DNA from: an uncultured Verrucomicrobiales bacterium
Lineage (GTDB): Bacteria; Verrucomicrobiota; Verrucomicrobiia; Verrucomicrobiales; Akkermansiaceae
Assembly: GCA_937928425.1 (NCBI GenBank)
Contig: CALFVL010000021.1
Coordinates: forward strand, 1-50,519
Reading direction: 5' to 3'
DNA length: 50,519 nucleotides
The notes beneath the pieces were generated by a model. It was given only the letters and a program-made list of their open reading frames with translations, was not told where the DNA came from and made no database searches. Of the stretch, positions 26,443-35,161 are shown one piece after another (position 1 is the first letter of the stretch; each line of letters opens with the position of its first letter). Both the position numbers and the translations under genes were made by a program.

Positions 26443-26671
26443 AATCGAGTTCACCCCAATCGTGCGAGCATACTTCAACTGGAACAAAATTCCTTGGCTT
26501 CCGATCCAATCTGAAACGCGATTCTGGTAATTTCTTAGCTTTTCCTTTTCAGCAAGTTCCTCCACAAGCGAAAAACTACGCCTTCTTGGGGGATTTTGCC
26601 ATCTCAAATAATTACTTCCACCTTTCGTATTTTCACTCGCAGAAGGATCGCCCCAGCGGTATATCCACCCT

Positions 26672-27409
26672 GTGGAAGCAACCGACTACAAGGTCAGTTT
26701 AGAAATTTTCGAGGGTCCGCTCGATTTACTTCTCTACTTAATTAAGAAGGATGAAGTCGACATCTACGACATCTCGCTCGAAAGAGTTACCACTCAGTAC
26801 TTTGACTACATTGAAACTTTTAAACTCCTCAATATAGACCTCGCTTCAGAGTTCATTTCCATGGCTGCGAACCTCATGTATATCAAGAGCCGCACCCTCC
26901 TGCCAAAGCGAGACCAGCCTCCTGAAGATGATGCTGAAGAGGATGACCCCCGCTGGGAACTCATTCGCCAACTCATCGAGTATAAGAAATTTAAAGACGT
27001 TGCTGGATTTCTCCACCGCCGAGAGGTCGAGCAAGAACAGGTATTTGCGAACTCCCCCCTTAAGCAAGCTCGCGCTTCCGACGAGGAGCCAACACCTCTC
27101 GCTGAGGCCTCTATTTTCGATCTAATTCGAGCCTTCCAAAACGTCTTAAAACGTTTCGATGAAGCTCGCGACTTCGGTGACATCGTTGACGATCGCTACA
27201 CGGTAAACGATAAGATTGAATCACTCATGGCTCGCTTAGAACCCGGACAGTCCATGTCTCTTCAAGATGTTTTTGAACAAGCCAGCTCTAAGGTGGAAGT
27301 CATAGTCACCTTCCTTGCACTCCTAGAGCTGATGAAGATGAACCAATTTCGGGCCACTCAGAACAGCCTCTTAGGAGAGATCAATATCCAGCGTTCTTCC
27401 TCGGACTAA
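26672..27409 (+). CDS. scpA: segregation and condensation protein A
   Basis: This is the kleisin subunit of the bacterial SMC condensin, 245 residues. It starts at GTG with YKVSLEIFEGPLDLLLYLIKKDEVDIYDI, the family N-terminus. The block ASEFISMAANLMYIKSRTLLPK follows, then an acidic linker, and a C-terminal winged helix (VEVIVTFLALLELMKMNQFRATQ) that binds the SMC head. scpB does not follow, so it is encoded elsewhere. nadD starts 19 bases later, probably in the same transcript. Confidence 0.95.
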   Translation: MEATDYKVSLEIFEGPLDLLLYLIKKDEVDIYDISLERVTTQYFDYIETFKLLNIDLASEFISMAANLMYIKSRTLLPKRDQPPEDDAEEDDPRWELIRQLIEYKKFKDVAGFLHRREVEQEQVFANSPLKQARASDEEPTPLAEASIFDLIRAFQNVLKRFDEARDFGDIVDDRYTVNDKIESLMARLEPGQSMSLQDVFEQASSKVEVIVTFLALLELMKMNQFRATQNSLLGEINIQRSSSD

Positions 27410-27427
27410 ATGAACTAAGTTCCTGTA

Positions 27428-28006
27428 ATGCCCACTCCGCAAAATATTGCACTATTTGGAGGGACTTTTGACCCCATTCATGATGGCCATCTCGCTTTGA
27501 GCCAAAAAGCAGTCGAGGAATTTCAATTAGATCAAGTCATCTTCATCCCTTGTCGTAGATCTCCACACAAAGAAAATGCACCAAGTGTGAGTGACCTAGA
27601 TCGCTTAGAAATGCTGAACATAGCAAGCTCCAACTTATCTTGGGCCACGGTGGATGATTATGAGCTGAAGAAACCTCCCCCATCCTTCACTTGGGAAACG
27701 GTGAAGCATTTTAAAAATGAACTCGAGGGAGAACCCCGCTTCTTCCTTCTCATCGGGATGGACCAATGGCTCTCACTTCCAGAATGGAAAAACATCAAGA
27801 TCCTCGCACAAGACCTCGAATTTATCGTAGTTGGCAGGAATGGCCAGCCCGCTAAGCCTCGTGAAGGATACAGTGCCCATTTCATCGAAGGAAATCACCC
27901 CGCATCCGCGACTAAAATTAGAGAACAACTTAAAAAACATCAAAGCTCTAAGTGGCTAGATGAAAAAGTTCTTCACTACATTTCTAAAAAAGGGCTTTAT
28001 TCCTAA
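27428..28006 (+). CDS. nadD: nicotinate-nucleotide adenylyltransferase
   Basis: This 192-residue nucleotidyltransferase joins nicotinate mononucleotide and ATP to give deamido-NAD. The alpha/beta phosphodiesterase motif IALFGGTFDPIHDGHLALSQKA contains the HxGH site. IPCRRSPHKE, LLIGMDQWLSLPEW and the late ASATKIREQLKK motif are present. The length is normal. It shares a strand and a short gap with scpA. Confidence 0.95.
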   Translation: MPTPQNIALFGGTFDPIHDGHLALSQKAVEEFQLDQVIFIPCRRSPHKENAPSVSDLDRLEMLNIASSNLSWATVDDYELKKPPPSFTWETVKHFKNELEGEPRFFLLIGMDQWLSLPEWKNIKILAQDLEFIVVGRNGQPAKPREGYSAHFIEGNHPASATKIREQLKKHQSSKWLDEKVLHYISKKGLYS

Positions 28007-28072
28007 GGATTTTAACTACTTCCCCCTTTTTCTTATCCTCAGTTTATCTCTAACCCACTTATCATCACTCCC

Positions 28073-28858
28073 ATGAAGAAATTTCTCTCTTATTTTTTCA
28101 CCTTCACTCTCTTGTCCTTTGCTCAAGAGGAAGCCTCGAAAAAAAGTAACGAGGCTACAGACCAGCCAGAAAAACCACAGTTTGTCATCGAGATTGAGGC
28201 CCTGACTCAGGAACAGAAGAAGGACTATTTCACCTATTACCATGAGGCCGAGCGTTTTTTCCAACAAAGGCGTATTTTTGAATGCTTAGAAAGCATCCAT
28301 GCCCTCCACAAGATTTATGACAAAAATCCTGCTTCACTCAATCTTCAGGGAGCTTGTTATGTAGAATTTCGTGATTTTAAGAAAGCTCGTAAAACCTTTA
28401 ATAAGGCCCTTTCCATCACGCCGGGGAACTTTAATATCAATTTCAACCTCGCTGAAATCGACTTCGTTTCAGGTGAATTTAAAAGTGCTCTTGGAAAGCT
28501 CCAGAATCTTAAAAAAGATATTGAAGGTAATGCACGCTTTAGAACAGTCATCCCCCTCGTCGATTTTAAAATTCTTCTCTGCCACTTGAAGGCTAACAAT
28601 GAAAAGGAGGCTAGAAAAATTCTCGAGGAAGTCGATTTCCTAGATGATTCTCCCCTCTTTTACTTCGGGAATGCCGCTCTCGATTACTATGCGGATCGGG
28701 GATCAGAAGCAGAGACTTGGCTCGCACGTGCTAAACGCATTTTTCAGGACGATGATATTCTTCCCTCATGGCAAGATACTCTGATCGAGTTCGGATACAT
28801 CAAGAGCTTTTACGGTGGTGACTTAGAGGTCGACATTCCCTCCCCGACAGGTGAGTAA
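28073..28858 (+). CDS. secreted TPR-repeat protein
   Basis: This 261-residue protein has a signal peptide (MKKFLSYFFTFTLLSFAQEE). A helical body follows with at least two tetratricopeptide-like units: NPASLNLQGACYVEFRDFKKARKTFNKALSITPG and NFNINFNLAEIDFVSGEFKSALGKL. Later helices include FLDDSPLFYFGNAALDYYADRGSEAETWLARAK. It is probably a periplasmic scaffold or adaptor with unknown partners. The gene is convergent with the deaminase at 28881, with a 22-base gap. Confidence 0.78.
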   Translation: MKKFLSYFFTFTLLSFAQEEASKKSNEATDQPEKPQFVIEIEALTQEQKKDYFTYYHEAERFFQQRRIFECLESIHALHKIYDKNPASLNLQGACYVEFRDFKKARKTFNKALSITPGNFNINFNLAEIDFVSGEFKSALGKLQNLKKDIEGNARFRTVIPLVDFKILLCHLKANNEKEARKILEEVDFLDDSPLFYFGNAALDYYADRGSEAETWLARAKRIFQDDDILPSWQDTLIEFGYIKSFYGGDLEVDIPSPTGE

Positions 28859-28880
28859 ATCTCTCCACATCTTTTAATCT

Positions 28881-29291
28881 TTATGAGCTAACTTGCTCTA
28901 GTCGAATCCCATAAACCCCTGCAATCGCCGGAGCTTCAGATTCGGCATAGACCTCTCGGTAGTAAACTTCTTTGATGCCATAGGCACAGAGGGTCTGCAT
29001 GCAGGAGGTGCAGGGCATGGTCGTGGTTGCCACCAACCTAGCCTCCCCTCGCTTAAAGAGGCTGCATAAATTCACTTCGGCGTGGAGCATGAATTTTTGT
29101 CGCCCATCTCGATCATCCCAGAATCCATCGGGAGCATCAAACCCGGGGGCCAAGCCATTATAAGCAGTCGCAATCACGCGATTATCCCAATCTAAAGCTG
29201 CCGCTCCGACTTTACGAAAGGGGTCTTCTGATCGTAAACTGGCGACTTCTGCCAGTGCCATCGCATAGCTCGGGATCGACAATCTTGACAT
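28881..29291 (-). CDS. deoxycytidylate deaminase-like protein
   Basis: This 136-residue zinc deaminase contains the two core motifs: HAEVNLC (H-A-E zinc and catalytic Glu) and TMPCTSCMQTLC (P-C-x-x-C zinc). The context DPFRKVGAAALD and VYYREVYAESEAPAIAG resembles dCMP/ComE-type deaminases that supply dUMP. A broader CMP/dCMP role cannot be excluded. I start it at the ATG at 29291 rather than the GTG two codons earlier. Its start is 35 bases from the divergent phosphoesterase start, so the promoters overlap. Confidence 0.88.
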   Translation of the reverse strand: MSRLSIPSYAMALAEVASLRSEDPFRKVGAAALDWDNRVIATAYNGLAPGFDAPDGFWDDRDGRQKFMLHAEVNLCSLFKRGEARLVATTTMPCTSCMQTLCAYGIKEVYYREVYAESEAPAIAGVYGIRLEQVSS

Positions 29292-29326
29292 GCTCACTCA
29301 GAAAGTCATAGCCTGCGATCCTTTTA

Positions 29327-30184
29327 ATGTCCAGCCAGCGGAATAAAGCAGACCCCAAGCGCGTGACTCGTCGTGCGGCTCTAGGCCTCCTCGCTATTGC
29401 TGGACCTAGCTCGATCTGGGCTTCTGTGATCGAGCCTAATTTTCTCTCAGTCACCAGAAAGGAACTCACTCTCCCTCGTTGGCCTAAAACTTTAGACGGT
29501 TTCCGTATCGCCCAGCTTACGGATCTGCACTATCGGCCAGGCTGGGATGACACCGTTATTGTGAAACTCACGAAGACACTTAAAGAGGAACATCCTGACC
29601 TTATCACCCTTACTGGAGATTACGTCATTGAGGATCCTTCCTCACTCCCTGAGCTCATCCGAGCACTTAAAGGGATCTCGGCCACTCAGGGTGTCATTGC
29701 TTGTCCCGGAAACCACGACCGCTGGCACTGCTCTAGCTCACAACTCCGCAAAGAATTCGAAGGAGCAGGAATGGCCTATCTTCAAAATCAGGGCACTCAC
29801 ATCCATATTAAGGGAGAAAGCCTCTTCGTTAATGGACTAGACTCTATCTGGGGCGGACGGCCTCACCTACAAAAAGCATGGCAAGGTCACCGTAATGATC
29901 AGAGCGTCATCTCTCTTGTCCATGAGCCTGATATTTTCGACGAATTACATCTCACTCGCCCCTTAGATCTCCAACTCTCTGGGCATACTCATGGAGGTCA
30001 ATGCCGCGTTCCATTGTTAAATTACGCCCCAGCAAGGGTGAAATATGGGCGTAAATTTCTCTATGGCCACTTTCAGAAAGAACAATCACAGCTCTTCGTA
30101 GGGCGTGGCCTCGGAACCGTAGGTCCCCGAGTGCGCTTCGCCTGCCCTCCTGAGCTGGTCATCTTGACTCTGCGCGCATTCTAA
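29327..30184 (+). CDS. Tat-exported metallophosphoesterase
   Basis: The protein has 285 residues. The N-terminus [22 protein letters not shown] carries a twin-arginine motif and hydrophobic stretch, so a folded, metal-loaded enzyme is likely exported by Tat. The calcineurin-like core has QLTDLHYR (D-x-H), LTGDYVIE (G-D), CPGNHDRWH (GNHD), [10 protein letters not shown] and [13 protein letters not shown] (GHTHGGQ), all the metal ligands. The family includes UDP-2,3-diacylglucosamine hydrolase-like and YkuE/YaeI-like enzymes. Its final 26 bases overlap the convergent YyaL-like gene. Confidence 0.9.
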   Translation: MSSQRNKADPKRVTRRAALGLLAIAGPSSIWASVIEPNFLSVTRKELTLPRWPKTLDGFRIAQLTDLHYRPGWDDTVIVKLTKTLKEEHPDLITLTGDYVIEDPSSLPELIRALKGISATQGVIACPGNHDRWHCSSSQLRKEFEGAGMAYLQNQGTHIHIKGESLFVNGLDSIWGGRPHLQKAWQGHRNDQSVISLVHEPDIFDELHLTRPLDLQLSGHTHGGQCRVPLLNYAPARVKYGRKFLYGHFQKEQSQLFVGRGLGTVGPRVRFACPPELVILTLRAF

Positions 30185-32300
30185 GCAGCAGGGCCTTAAG
30201 ATCAGCGGGCTCATCCACGGGTAACTGACACTCGCTTCCTAAGCAGAAGTAGGCTGTAGCCTTGCCATCTTGAGCTGGTAAGGATGCTGAAAACTCACTG
30301 ACTGGGCCTTCCGTCCCTGAGAGTAGCCGATGGCGTTCGAAGTTCTTCGCCGCTTCTATCAGCATCTCTTCGGCCCCCTCTACCCCTGCAATCACCAGTT
30401 TAGCAGGACGATCCAGAAAAAAGGAAAGACTCATTAACATTTCCCCCATACTCGCGGGAGATTCTCTCATCACTTTCTCATAAGAGCGTAAAGTCTGTTT
30501 AGAAATTTCGCGGAGATCCTCCCGCCCAGTCAAGGCTGACAAAATCGCAAACTCACGTGCCGCTAGCGAACTCTCGGTGGGAATCGCAGAATCAAATTGC
30601 CCTTTCAAGCGGAGCACGAGGTCTTCTCTCTGCTCTCCTTGGAAAAAACCTCCATTCATTTCATCGTAGAAGAGCCTTTTTGCTCCTTCTGCAAGTTTCA
30701 GCGCGAAGACTAAATCCTCGCCTTTCAATTCCGCCTCGTACAACTTCCGAGTCCCAGCTAAAAACATCAAGTAACTTTCAGCCTGCAGGGTGCCATCACG
30801 CTCACCATCACGCCAGCGGTGATAAAGCTGTCCTTTCTTCTCATCCCAGAGCTTGCTCTTCACAAAGCGATGCGCTTTACGAGCCGCTCCTAGGTATCTT
30901 GGATTTTCCAAGACGCGCCCTGCCCTCGCCATCGCCCCGATCATAAGTCCATTCCAAGAAGCTAAGATCTTATCGTCTACGGCTGGCGGAACCCGTTTCT
31001 CACGATGCTGCGCTAATTTTGATAAAACACCCTGAATCTTTATCTTTTCATCCTTCTCTAGACTCTCTTTAGCCTTCTTAAAATGAAGGACGTTTTGGTT
31101 CTTAAGAGCCTCAGGATCACTATAGTCGATGAAATTACCTTCATCACTCACCCCCAGCACTTCGCGCGCTAAGGCTAGCTCTTGGTCACTTAAAAGCTCG
31201 GCGAGTTCTGCCACCGTCCAGCAAAAGTATTTGCCTTCTTTACCCTCACTTTGGGCATCCTGAGCACAGTAAAAGCCCCCCTCTGGGTGGGTCAAATCGC
31301 GTAAAACATAATCAGCGATTCCTTGCGCTACCTCCCGGAAAGCCAGCTCTCCAGAAATCAACCACGCATCTAAGTAGAGTTCCAGCAACTGAGCCTGATC
31401 ATATAGCATTTTCTCGAAGTGCGGGATGAGCCATTCACGATCCACTGCGTAGCGATGAAATCCCCCTGCCACTTGGTCATGAATCCCCCCATTCATCATC
31501 CTACGGCATGTTTTTAAAATCGCCTTCCTCCCTTCCTCACCTCCAGACTGAAGGAGGAAACGAAAAACACTCGCTTGTGGAAATTTTAATTCCGTTCCCA
31601 CTCCTCCCCACACCGGATCTAATTCCGCTAACGCGCCCTGCACTGCGTATTCTAGCAGACTTTTTTTCAATTCAACCTGCTCAGTTCTTCCGCTATGACG
31701 TTCTTTAAAATATGCTCCAATCCGGCGGTGCATCTCCACGGATTGTGCGAGTAGTTCCTCACGATTCTCGCTCCAAATTCCCTGTACTTGCTGTAAGACC
31801 GAGAGAAAACCCGCTTGCCCTAATTTATCTTCAGGAGGAAAGTAGGTTCCTCCAGTCAGGGGCTTTAAGTCCGGAGTCAGAAACATATTAAGAGGCCAAC
31901 CTCCGCTTTGTTGGGTCATCGCTTGAAATGCCGTTAAATAGACCTGATCCACATCTGGTCGCTCCTCTCGATCCAGTTTAATCGAGACAAAATGCTCATT
32001 CAAGAAAGCTGCAATTTTCTCATTCTCAAAAGACTCGCGCTCCATGACGTGGCACCAATGGCAAGTTGAGTACCCCACGCTCAGTAAAATCAATTTCTTC
32101 TCGGTCTTCGCCTTTTCAAAGGCCTCCTCTCCCCAAGGAAACCAGTCAACGGGATTATGCGCATGCAAGAGTAAATAAGGGGACTTTTCCTCCTTAAGAC
32201 GATTGGCCCTCTTTTCCTCCTTTTCAGTAGCATTTGCCAGTGAAAGCGAAATCCAGCCAAGCCGCAAAATCGTCGAAAATGTAGAACGAAACATCCCCAT
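30159..32300 (-). CDS. thioredoxin/DUF255-domain protein, YyaL/SPATA20 family
   Basis: This 713-residue protein has a hydrophobic, signal-like N-terminus ([19 protein letters not shown]). It continues with the DUF255 thioredoxin-like domain: [21 protein letters not shown], then [19 protein letters not shown], where CHWCH is the conserved redox-like motif, and [19 protein letters not shown]. The remaining 450 residues form an (alpha/alpha)6 barrel related to GH15/N-acylglucosamine-epimerase folds ([59 protein letters not shown]). The function of this widespread family is unresolved. A divergent non-coding region of 413 bases precedes it. Confidence 0.93.
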   Translation of the reverse strand: MGMFRSTFSTILRLGWISLSLANATEKEEKRANRLKEEKSPYLLLHAHNPVDWFPWGEEAFEKAKTEKKLILLSVGYSTCHWCHVMERESFENEKIAAFLNEHFVSIKLDREERPDVDQVYLTAFQAMTQQSGGWPLNMFLTPDLKPLTGGTYFPPEDKLGQAGFLSVLQQVQGIWSENREELLAQSVEMHRRIGAYFKERHSGRTEQVELKKSLLEYAVQGALAELDPVWGGVGTELKFPQASVFRFLLQSGGEEGRKAILKTCRRMMNGGIHDQVAGGFHRYAVDREWLIPHFEKMLYDQAQLLELYLDAWLISGELAFREVAQGIADYVLRDLTHPEGGFYCAQDAQSEGKEGKYFCWTVAELAELLSDQELALAREVLGVSDEGNFIDYSDPEALKNQNVLHFKKAKESLEKDEKIKIQGVLSKLAQHREKRVPPAVDDKILASWNGLMIGAMARAGRVLENPRYLGAARKAHRFVKSKLWDEKKGQLYHRWRDGERDGTLQAESYLMFLAGTRKLYEAELKGEDLVFALKLAEGAKRLFYDEMNGGFFQGEQREDLVLRLKGQFDSAIPTESSLAAREFAILSALTGREDLREISKQTLRSYEKVMRESPASMGEMLMSLSFFLDRPAKLVIAGVEGAEEMLIEAAKNFERHRLLSGTEGPVSEFSASLPAQDGKATAYFCLGSECQLPVDEPADLKALLLRMRAESR

Positions 32301-32367
32301 ATCTTAGTCCTAAGGTCGCGCGAGGACAATAAATTCAAAAAACAATGAGCCTAAGTCACTTTGTTAC

Positions 32368-32408
32368 AGCGCTTTAAAAGATCTTTTAATTAAAAGCGCT
32401 TTTTCTTT
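32368..32408 (+). terminator. hairpin plus T-run, first of two terminator-like hairpins
   Basis: AGCGCTTT at 32368 pairs with AAAGCGCT at 32393 around an inner AAAAGATCTTTT palindrome, and TTTTCTTT follows. It reads as a plus-strand intrinsic terminator, although no plus-strand gene precedes it. It lies at the left edge of the candidate small-RNA segment. Confidence 0.55.
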
Positions 32409-32436
32409 GAACAAAGCCCCTGATCTGGAGTCTATT

Positions 32437-32571
32437 ATCTCTGAAAGCAGCAACTAAGTCGCAGTTTTCATGTAAGGGTGAACAGCAGTTGTCAGCTTCA
32501 GATTCAATAATAGTTTTTGGGGTTGATTGACTCAGCCACAGGGGATCTTCGGATCCCCTGTGGTCTTTTTA
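32437..32571 (+). ncRNA. candidate structured small RNA between two terminator-like hairpins
   Basis: The stretch from 32301 to 32713 has no ORF of note. Between the hairpin at 32368-32408 and the strong terminator at 32536 the sequence can fold into a long irregular hairpin: CTGAA...GC...GCAACT pairs with AGTTGT...GC...TTCAG with small bulges. A TATTAT box at 32433 could be a -10 element, though the nearest TTGAAC is 20 bases upstream, longer than ideal. The unit is about 130 bases. I cannot match it to 6S, SRP, tmRNA or RNase P by eye. It remains a hypothesis from structure and position. Confidence 0.4.
32536..32570 (+). terminator. strong Rho-independent terminator with UUCG tetraloop
   Basis: CCACAGGGGATC pairs perfectly with GATCCCCTGTGG over a TTCG loop closed by C-G, the most stable tetraloop class, and TCTTTTT follows. 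The 12-bp stem is the clearest terminator of the window. No annotated coding gene ends just before it, which is why a non-coding transcript is suspected. Confidence 0.93.
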
Positions 32572-32713
32572 TGTACGGCGTTTTTCTCTAGGAAAACATC
32601 CCTTAAAGCTTGCTAGAAATCCCGCCATCAGACTTGCCCCCAGCACTCATTCCACCTTAACTCTCGTCCGCGTAGCGTATATCGCCTTATCTTGACTCAC
32701 TGATTCCTCAACC

Positions 32714-34672
32714 ATGATTGAAAATATCCGTAAATACACTGGTCTTATGATCGTCGTCCTCGTCCTTCTCTTTGTAGGACTCGTCTTCCTCGGCGATGGG
32801 GTCAGTAACTCCTTCGGCAGTAAGCCAGTCATGAAAACTGCAGGGCAATCAATTTCTCAGAAAAAATTTGAGCGCAATCTAGCCGTCCGAGAACTCCCGG
32901 CCTCACTGTCATTTGCTCCCCTCCCCCGCCAAGCTCGCGTCTTAGCCAGCCATTACCTCGGTGATTCAATTATCGACTTCCAGCAGGCGAGCCCCGGTTC
33001 AATCGTCAGTCAAATGAGTTACTTCCTTCAAGTGAATTCATCCCCTGAACGCTTCATTACCAATCGCATTAGCGTGCAAAAAGCTGGAATCGATTATGGT
33101 GTGACACCCAGTAACGAGGAAGTTGAGCGCTTTGTTGAGAATGTCCTCTTTGCAGATAATGAAGGGAACTATGACATCGAAGCGTATAATGACTTCGTCA
33201 AAAACCGGATCACGAACCTCGGAGGGACAAAGGGCTTTAATGAATACGTCAAAGATCTTCTCACCGCCCAAAACCTCTCGAAACTCCTCGGGGGTGGCAT
33301 TGCCCCAGAGTTAGAAACGCTGAGAGCCATTTACGATAACGAGGGACAGGTCATCACTGCTGAGCAAATTGTCATCGAACCCGGAAACTATGAAGCGAAG
33401 GTCGAGCCCAGCGAGGACGAGATCAAGGCCTTCTATGAAGAAAATAAGGCCAATTATAATTCAGATGAATTGCGCAGTGTCTCCTACGTGCATATTCAGC
33501 CGAACTGGAAGGAAACTTTGGAAAAAATCACCGCAGAGAAAGCCGAGGCAGCTAAACTAGCCGCAGAAAAGGCAAAGGAAAAAGAGGCCGCTCAAATGAA
33601 GGCCGAAGAGGAAGCTGAAAAAGCAAACTCCACTGAAATTCCGCAGGCACCGCAAGTCACTTCTGAAGAAATGCCCAAGGAGCAATCAGAAGCCCCAGAA
33701 ACCTCTTCACCGGAAGCAGGTTCTCAGGGAGACCCCGGCGAGCTCGGTGAGCAAGCACCTGCACCAGACCAGACTGAAGCGGCTCAAGAAAGCCCTCCCA
33801 CCTCAGAAACCCAGTCTCCAGTCGACTCCTCAGCACCTGCTCAATCTGCCGAAGATCAGCTCAATGGCGCCGAGAAGAATCAGGCCGTGAATGCTCTTAC
33901 TCAAGAGGTCTCACTCTTCATCCAGAAAGTCCTCGATGACGAACTGGGGGCTAACTTTGAAGCACTTTCAAAGGAAGCAGGCTACACTCTCGTCAACACT
34001 GACTTCTTCTCCAAAACAGCCCCCCCCAAGGAACTGACTAAAAACATCCAAGACAGTCCTGTCGGGTCACTCGCTAACGCCATCTTTCTTCTTCCGGCCA
34101 ATGGAGATAGTGACGAAAAACTCAGTAACCCACATAAGACCAGTAGCGGCTGGTTCATCTTCCGCCTCGATGAGGTTAAAGAGTCAGTCCCACTCAGTTA
34201 TGAAGAGGCCAAGGTTCGCGTCACCGTCGACCTTAAGAAGAAACTGGCCCGTGAACTCATGGTTGAAGAGGCCAAAGTGGTGCACGAAAAAATCACAGCA
34301 GCACTTAAGGAAGGAAAAAGCTTTGAGGATGCCGCTAAGGCCCTCGACCACAGCGTTGAGAAAAAGCCTAAGCTCGTTGCAGGACAAAGCTTCCAAGGAC
34401 GCTTCTTCGGAGACCCCTCTTTTGAACCTGCTCGTTCTACGAATGCTGGCGAGCTCGCCCCCCTAGAATTGACCCCTTCTAAAGAAGATCCTCAGCGTGC
34501 CCTCATCATCTACGTTGATAAGCGTGAGATCGTAAAAGATGCGCAATACTCCACTCAGCTCGACAATACCTTCAATAGCCGCAGCCAAGCATCACGCTTA
34601 GTCGCTTTTGAGAATTGGCTTAACGATCGCTATAAGGAGAGTAATGTCATCCCACCAAACCCGAGTGAGTAA
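32714..34672 (+). CDS. membrane-anchored PpiD/SurA-like periplasmic foldase
   Basis: This 652-residue protein starts with a short cytosolic tail and one transmembrane helix (TGLMIVVLVLLFVGLVFLG), like PpiD. SurA-N-like helices follow (GQSISQKKFERNL, IDYGVTPSNEEVERFVENVLF, DEIKAFYEENKANYNSDELRSVSYVHI). Residues about 270-390 form a Glu/Ala/Pro/Ser-rich insert of low complexity. After it comes a second folded part with FFSKTAPPKEL, SSGWFIFRLDEVKES and SYEEAKVRVTVDLKKKLA, the usual end of a parvulin-like domain. Catalytic parvulin residues are not obvious, so it may be a pure chaperone. A TPR gene follows after 13 bases. Confidence 0.82.
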   Translation: MIENIRKYTGLMIVVLVLLFVGLVFLGDGVSNSFGSKPVMKTAGQSISQKKFERNLAVRELPASLSFAPLPRQARVLASHYLGDSIIDFQQASPGSIVSQMSYFLQVNSSPERFITNRISVQKAGIDYGVTPSNEEVERFVENVLFADNEGNYDIEAYNDFVKNRITNLGGTKGFNEYVKDLLTAQNLSKLLGGGIAPELETLRAIYDNEGQVITAEQIVIEPGNYEAKVEPSEDEIKAFYEENKANYNSDELRSVSYVHIQPNWKETLEKITAEKAEAAKLAAEKAKEKEAAQMKAEEEAEKANSTEIPQAPQVTSEEMPKEQSEAPETSSPEAGSQGDPGELGEQAPAPDQTEAAQESPPTSETQSPVDSSAPAQSAEDQLNGAEKNQAVNALTQEVSLFIQKVLDDELGANFEALSKEAGYTLVNTDFFSKTAPPKELTKNIQDSPVGSLANAIFLLPANGDSDEKLSNPHKTSSGWFIFRLDEVKESVPLSYEEAKVRVTVDLKKKLARELMVEEAKVVHEKITAALKEGKSFEDAAKALDHSVEKKPKLVAGQSFQGRFFGDPSFEPARSTNAGELAPLELTPSKEDPQRALIIYVDKREIVKDAQYSTQLDNTFNSRSQASRLVAFENWLNDRYKESNVIPPNPSE

Positions 34673-34685
34673 CGATAGAGACTCC

Positions 34686-35033
34686 ATGGCTGACACCTCC
34701 GCCCGAGACGCCTCATTTGATCGGGGAAACACCCACCTCGCTCTTGGTGAGCTAGAGCAGGCTGAGATAGCGTACCGCGAAGCGGTAGCCCTCGATGACG
34801 ACTTCTTCGACGCTTGGCAGGCCCTCGGGATGACTCTTCTTAAACTAGAACAGGTTAAAGAAGCCATCGGTTGCGGGATCAAAGCCACCCTTCTCCAGCC
34901 AGATGACCTCCTAGCTTGGACCGGACTTTCGCAAATGTATGTCCGGGATGGTCAGATCGCTGAGGCGGAGCACGCTAAGGGGAATGCCAGAATCCTCTCG
35001 ATGGGAGGAAAGGTTACTAAGTTAAAATCTTAA
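34686..35033 (+). CDS. small TPR-repeat protein
   Basis: I use the ATG at 34686 (MADTSARDASFDRGN), which leaves 115 residues; the ORF-track start at 34608 lies inside the preceding gene. Three TPR-like units are visible: ASFDRGNTHLALGELEQAEIAYREAVALD, DFFDAWQALGMTLLKLEQVKEAIGCGIKATLLQ and DLLAWTGLSQMYVRDGQIAEAEHAKG. There is no signal peptide, so it is probably cytoplasmic. It sits 13 bases after the foldase gene and is probably co-transcribed. Confidence 0.85.
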   Translation: MADTSARDASFDRGNTHLALGELEQAEIAYREAVALDDDFFDAWQALGMTLLKLEQVKEAIGCGIKATLLQPDDLLAWTGLSQMYVRDGQIAEAEHAKGNARILSMGGKVTKLKS

Positions 35034-35045
35034 AAAGACCTTCTG

Positions 35046-35074
35046 GGGCTTCGGGAGGAAGCCTCGTCCCTTTT
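35046..35074 (+). terminator. possible terminator after TPR gene
   Basis: GGCTTC pairs with GAAGCC over a 5-base loop, with outer GGG/CCC support, and CTTTTATT follows. It is a modest hairpin 14 bases after the TPR stop. Confidence 0.45.
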
Positions 35075-35087
35075 ATTCACTCAGGAG

Positions 35088-35123
35088 CCTGAGAAGAGAG
35101 TTTTACAAAGTCTCATTCTCAGG
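35088..35123. terminator. inverted repeat between convergent TPR gene and ftsK
   Basis: CCTGAGAAGAGA pairs with TCTC-A-TTCTCAGG around an 11-base loop, a 12-bp stem with one bulge. It is centred in the 128-base convergent gap and could end either transcript, although neither side has a long T-run directly after it. Confidence 0.45.
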
Positions 35124-35161
35124 CGCTTCGGAAGCGATCTTTAGTAAACACAGTCAGGTGA

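Noticed and set aside
32437-32571. 6S RNA, tmRNA, SRP RNA or RNase P RNA in the non-coding segment
   Set aside because: The conserved cores of these RNAs are not visible, so only a generic small-RNA candidate is claimed.
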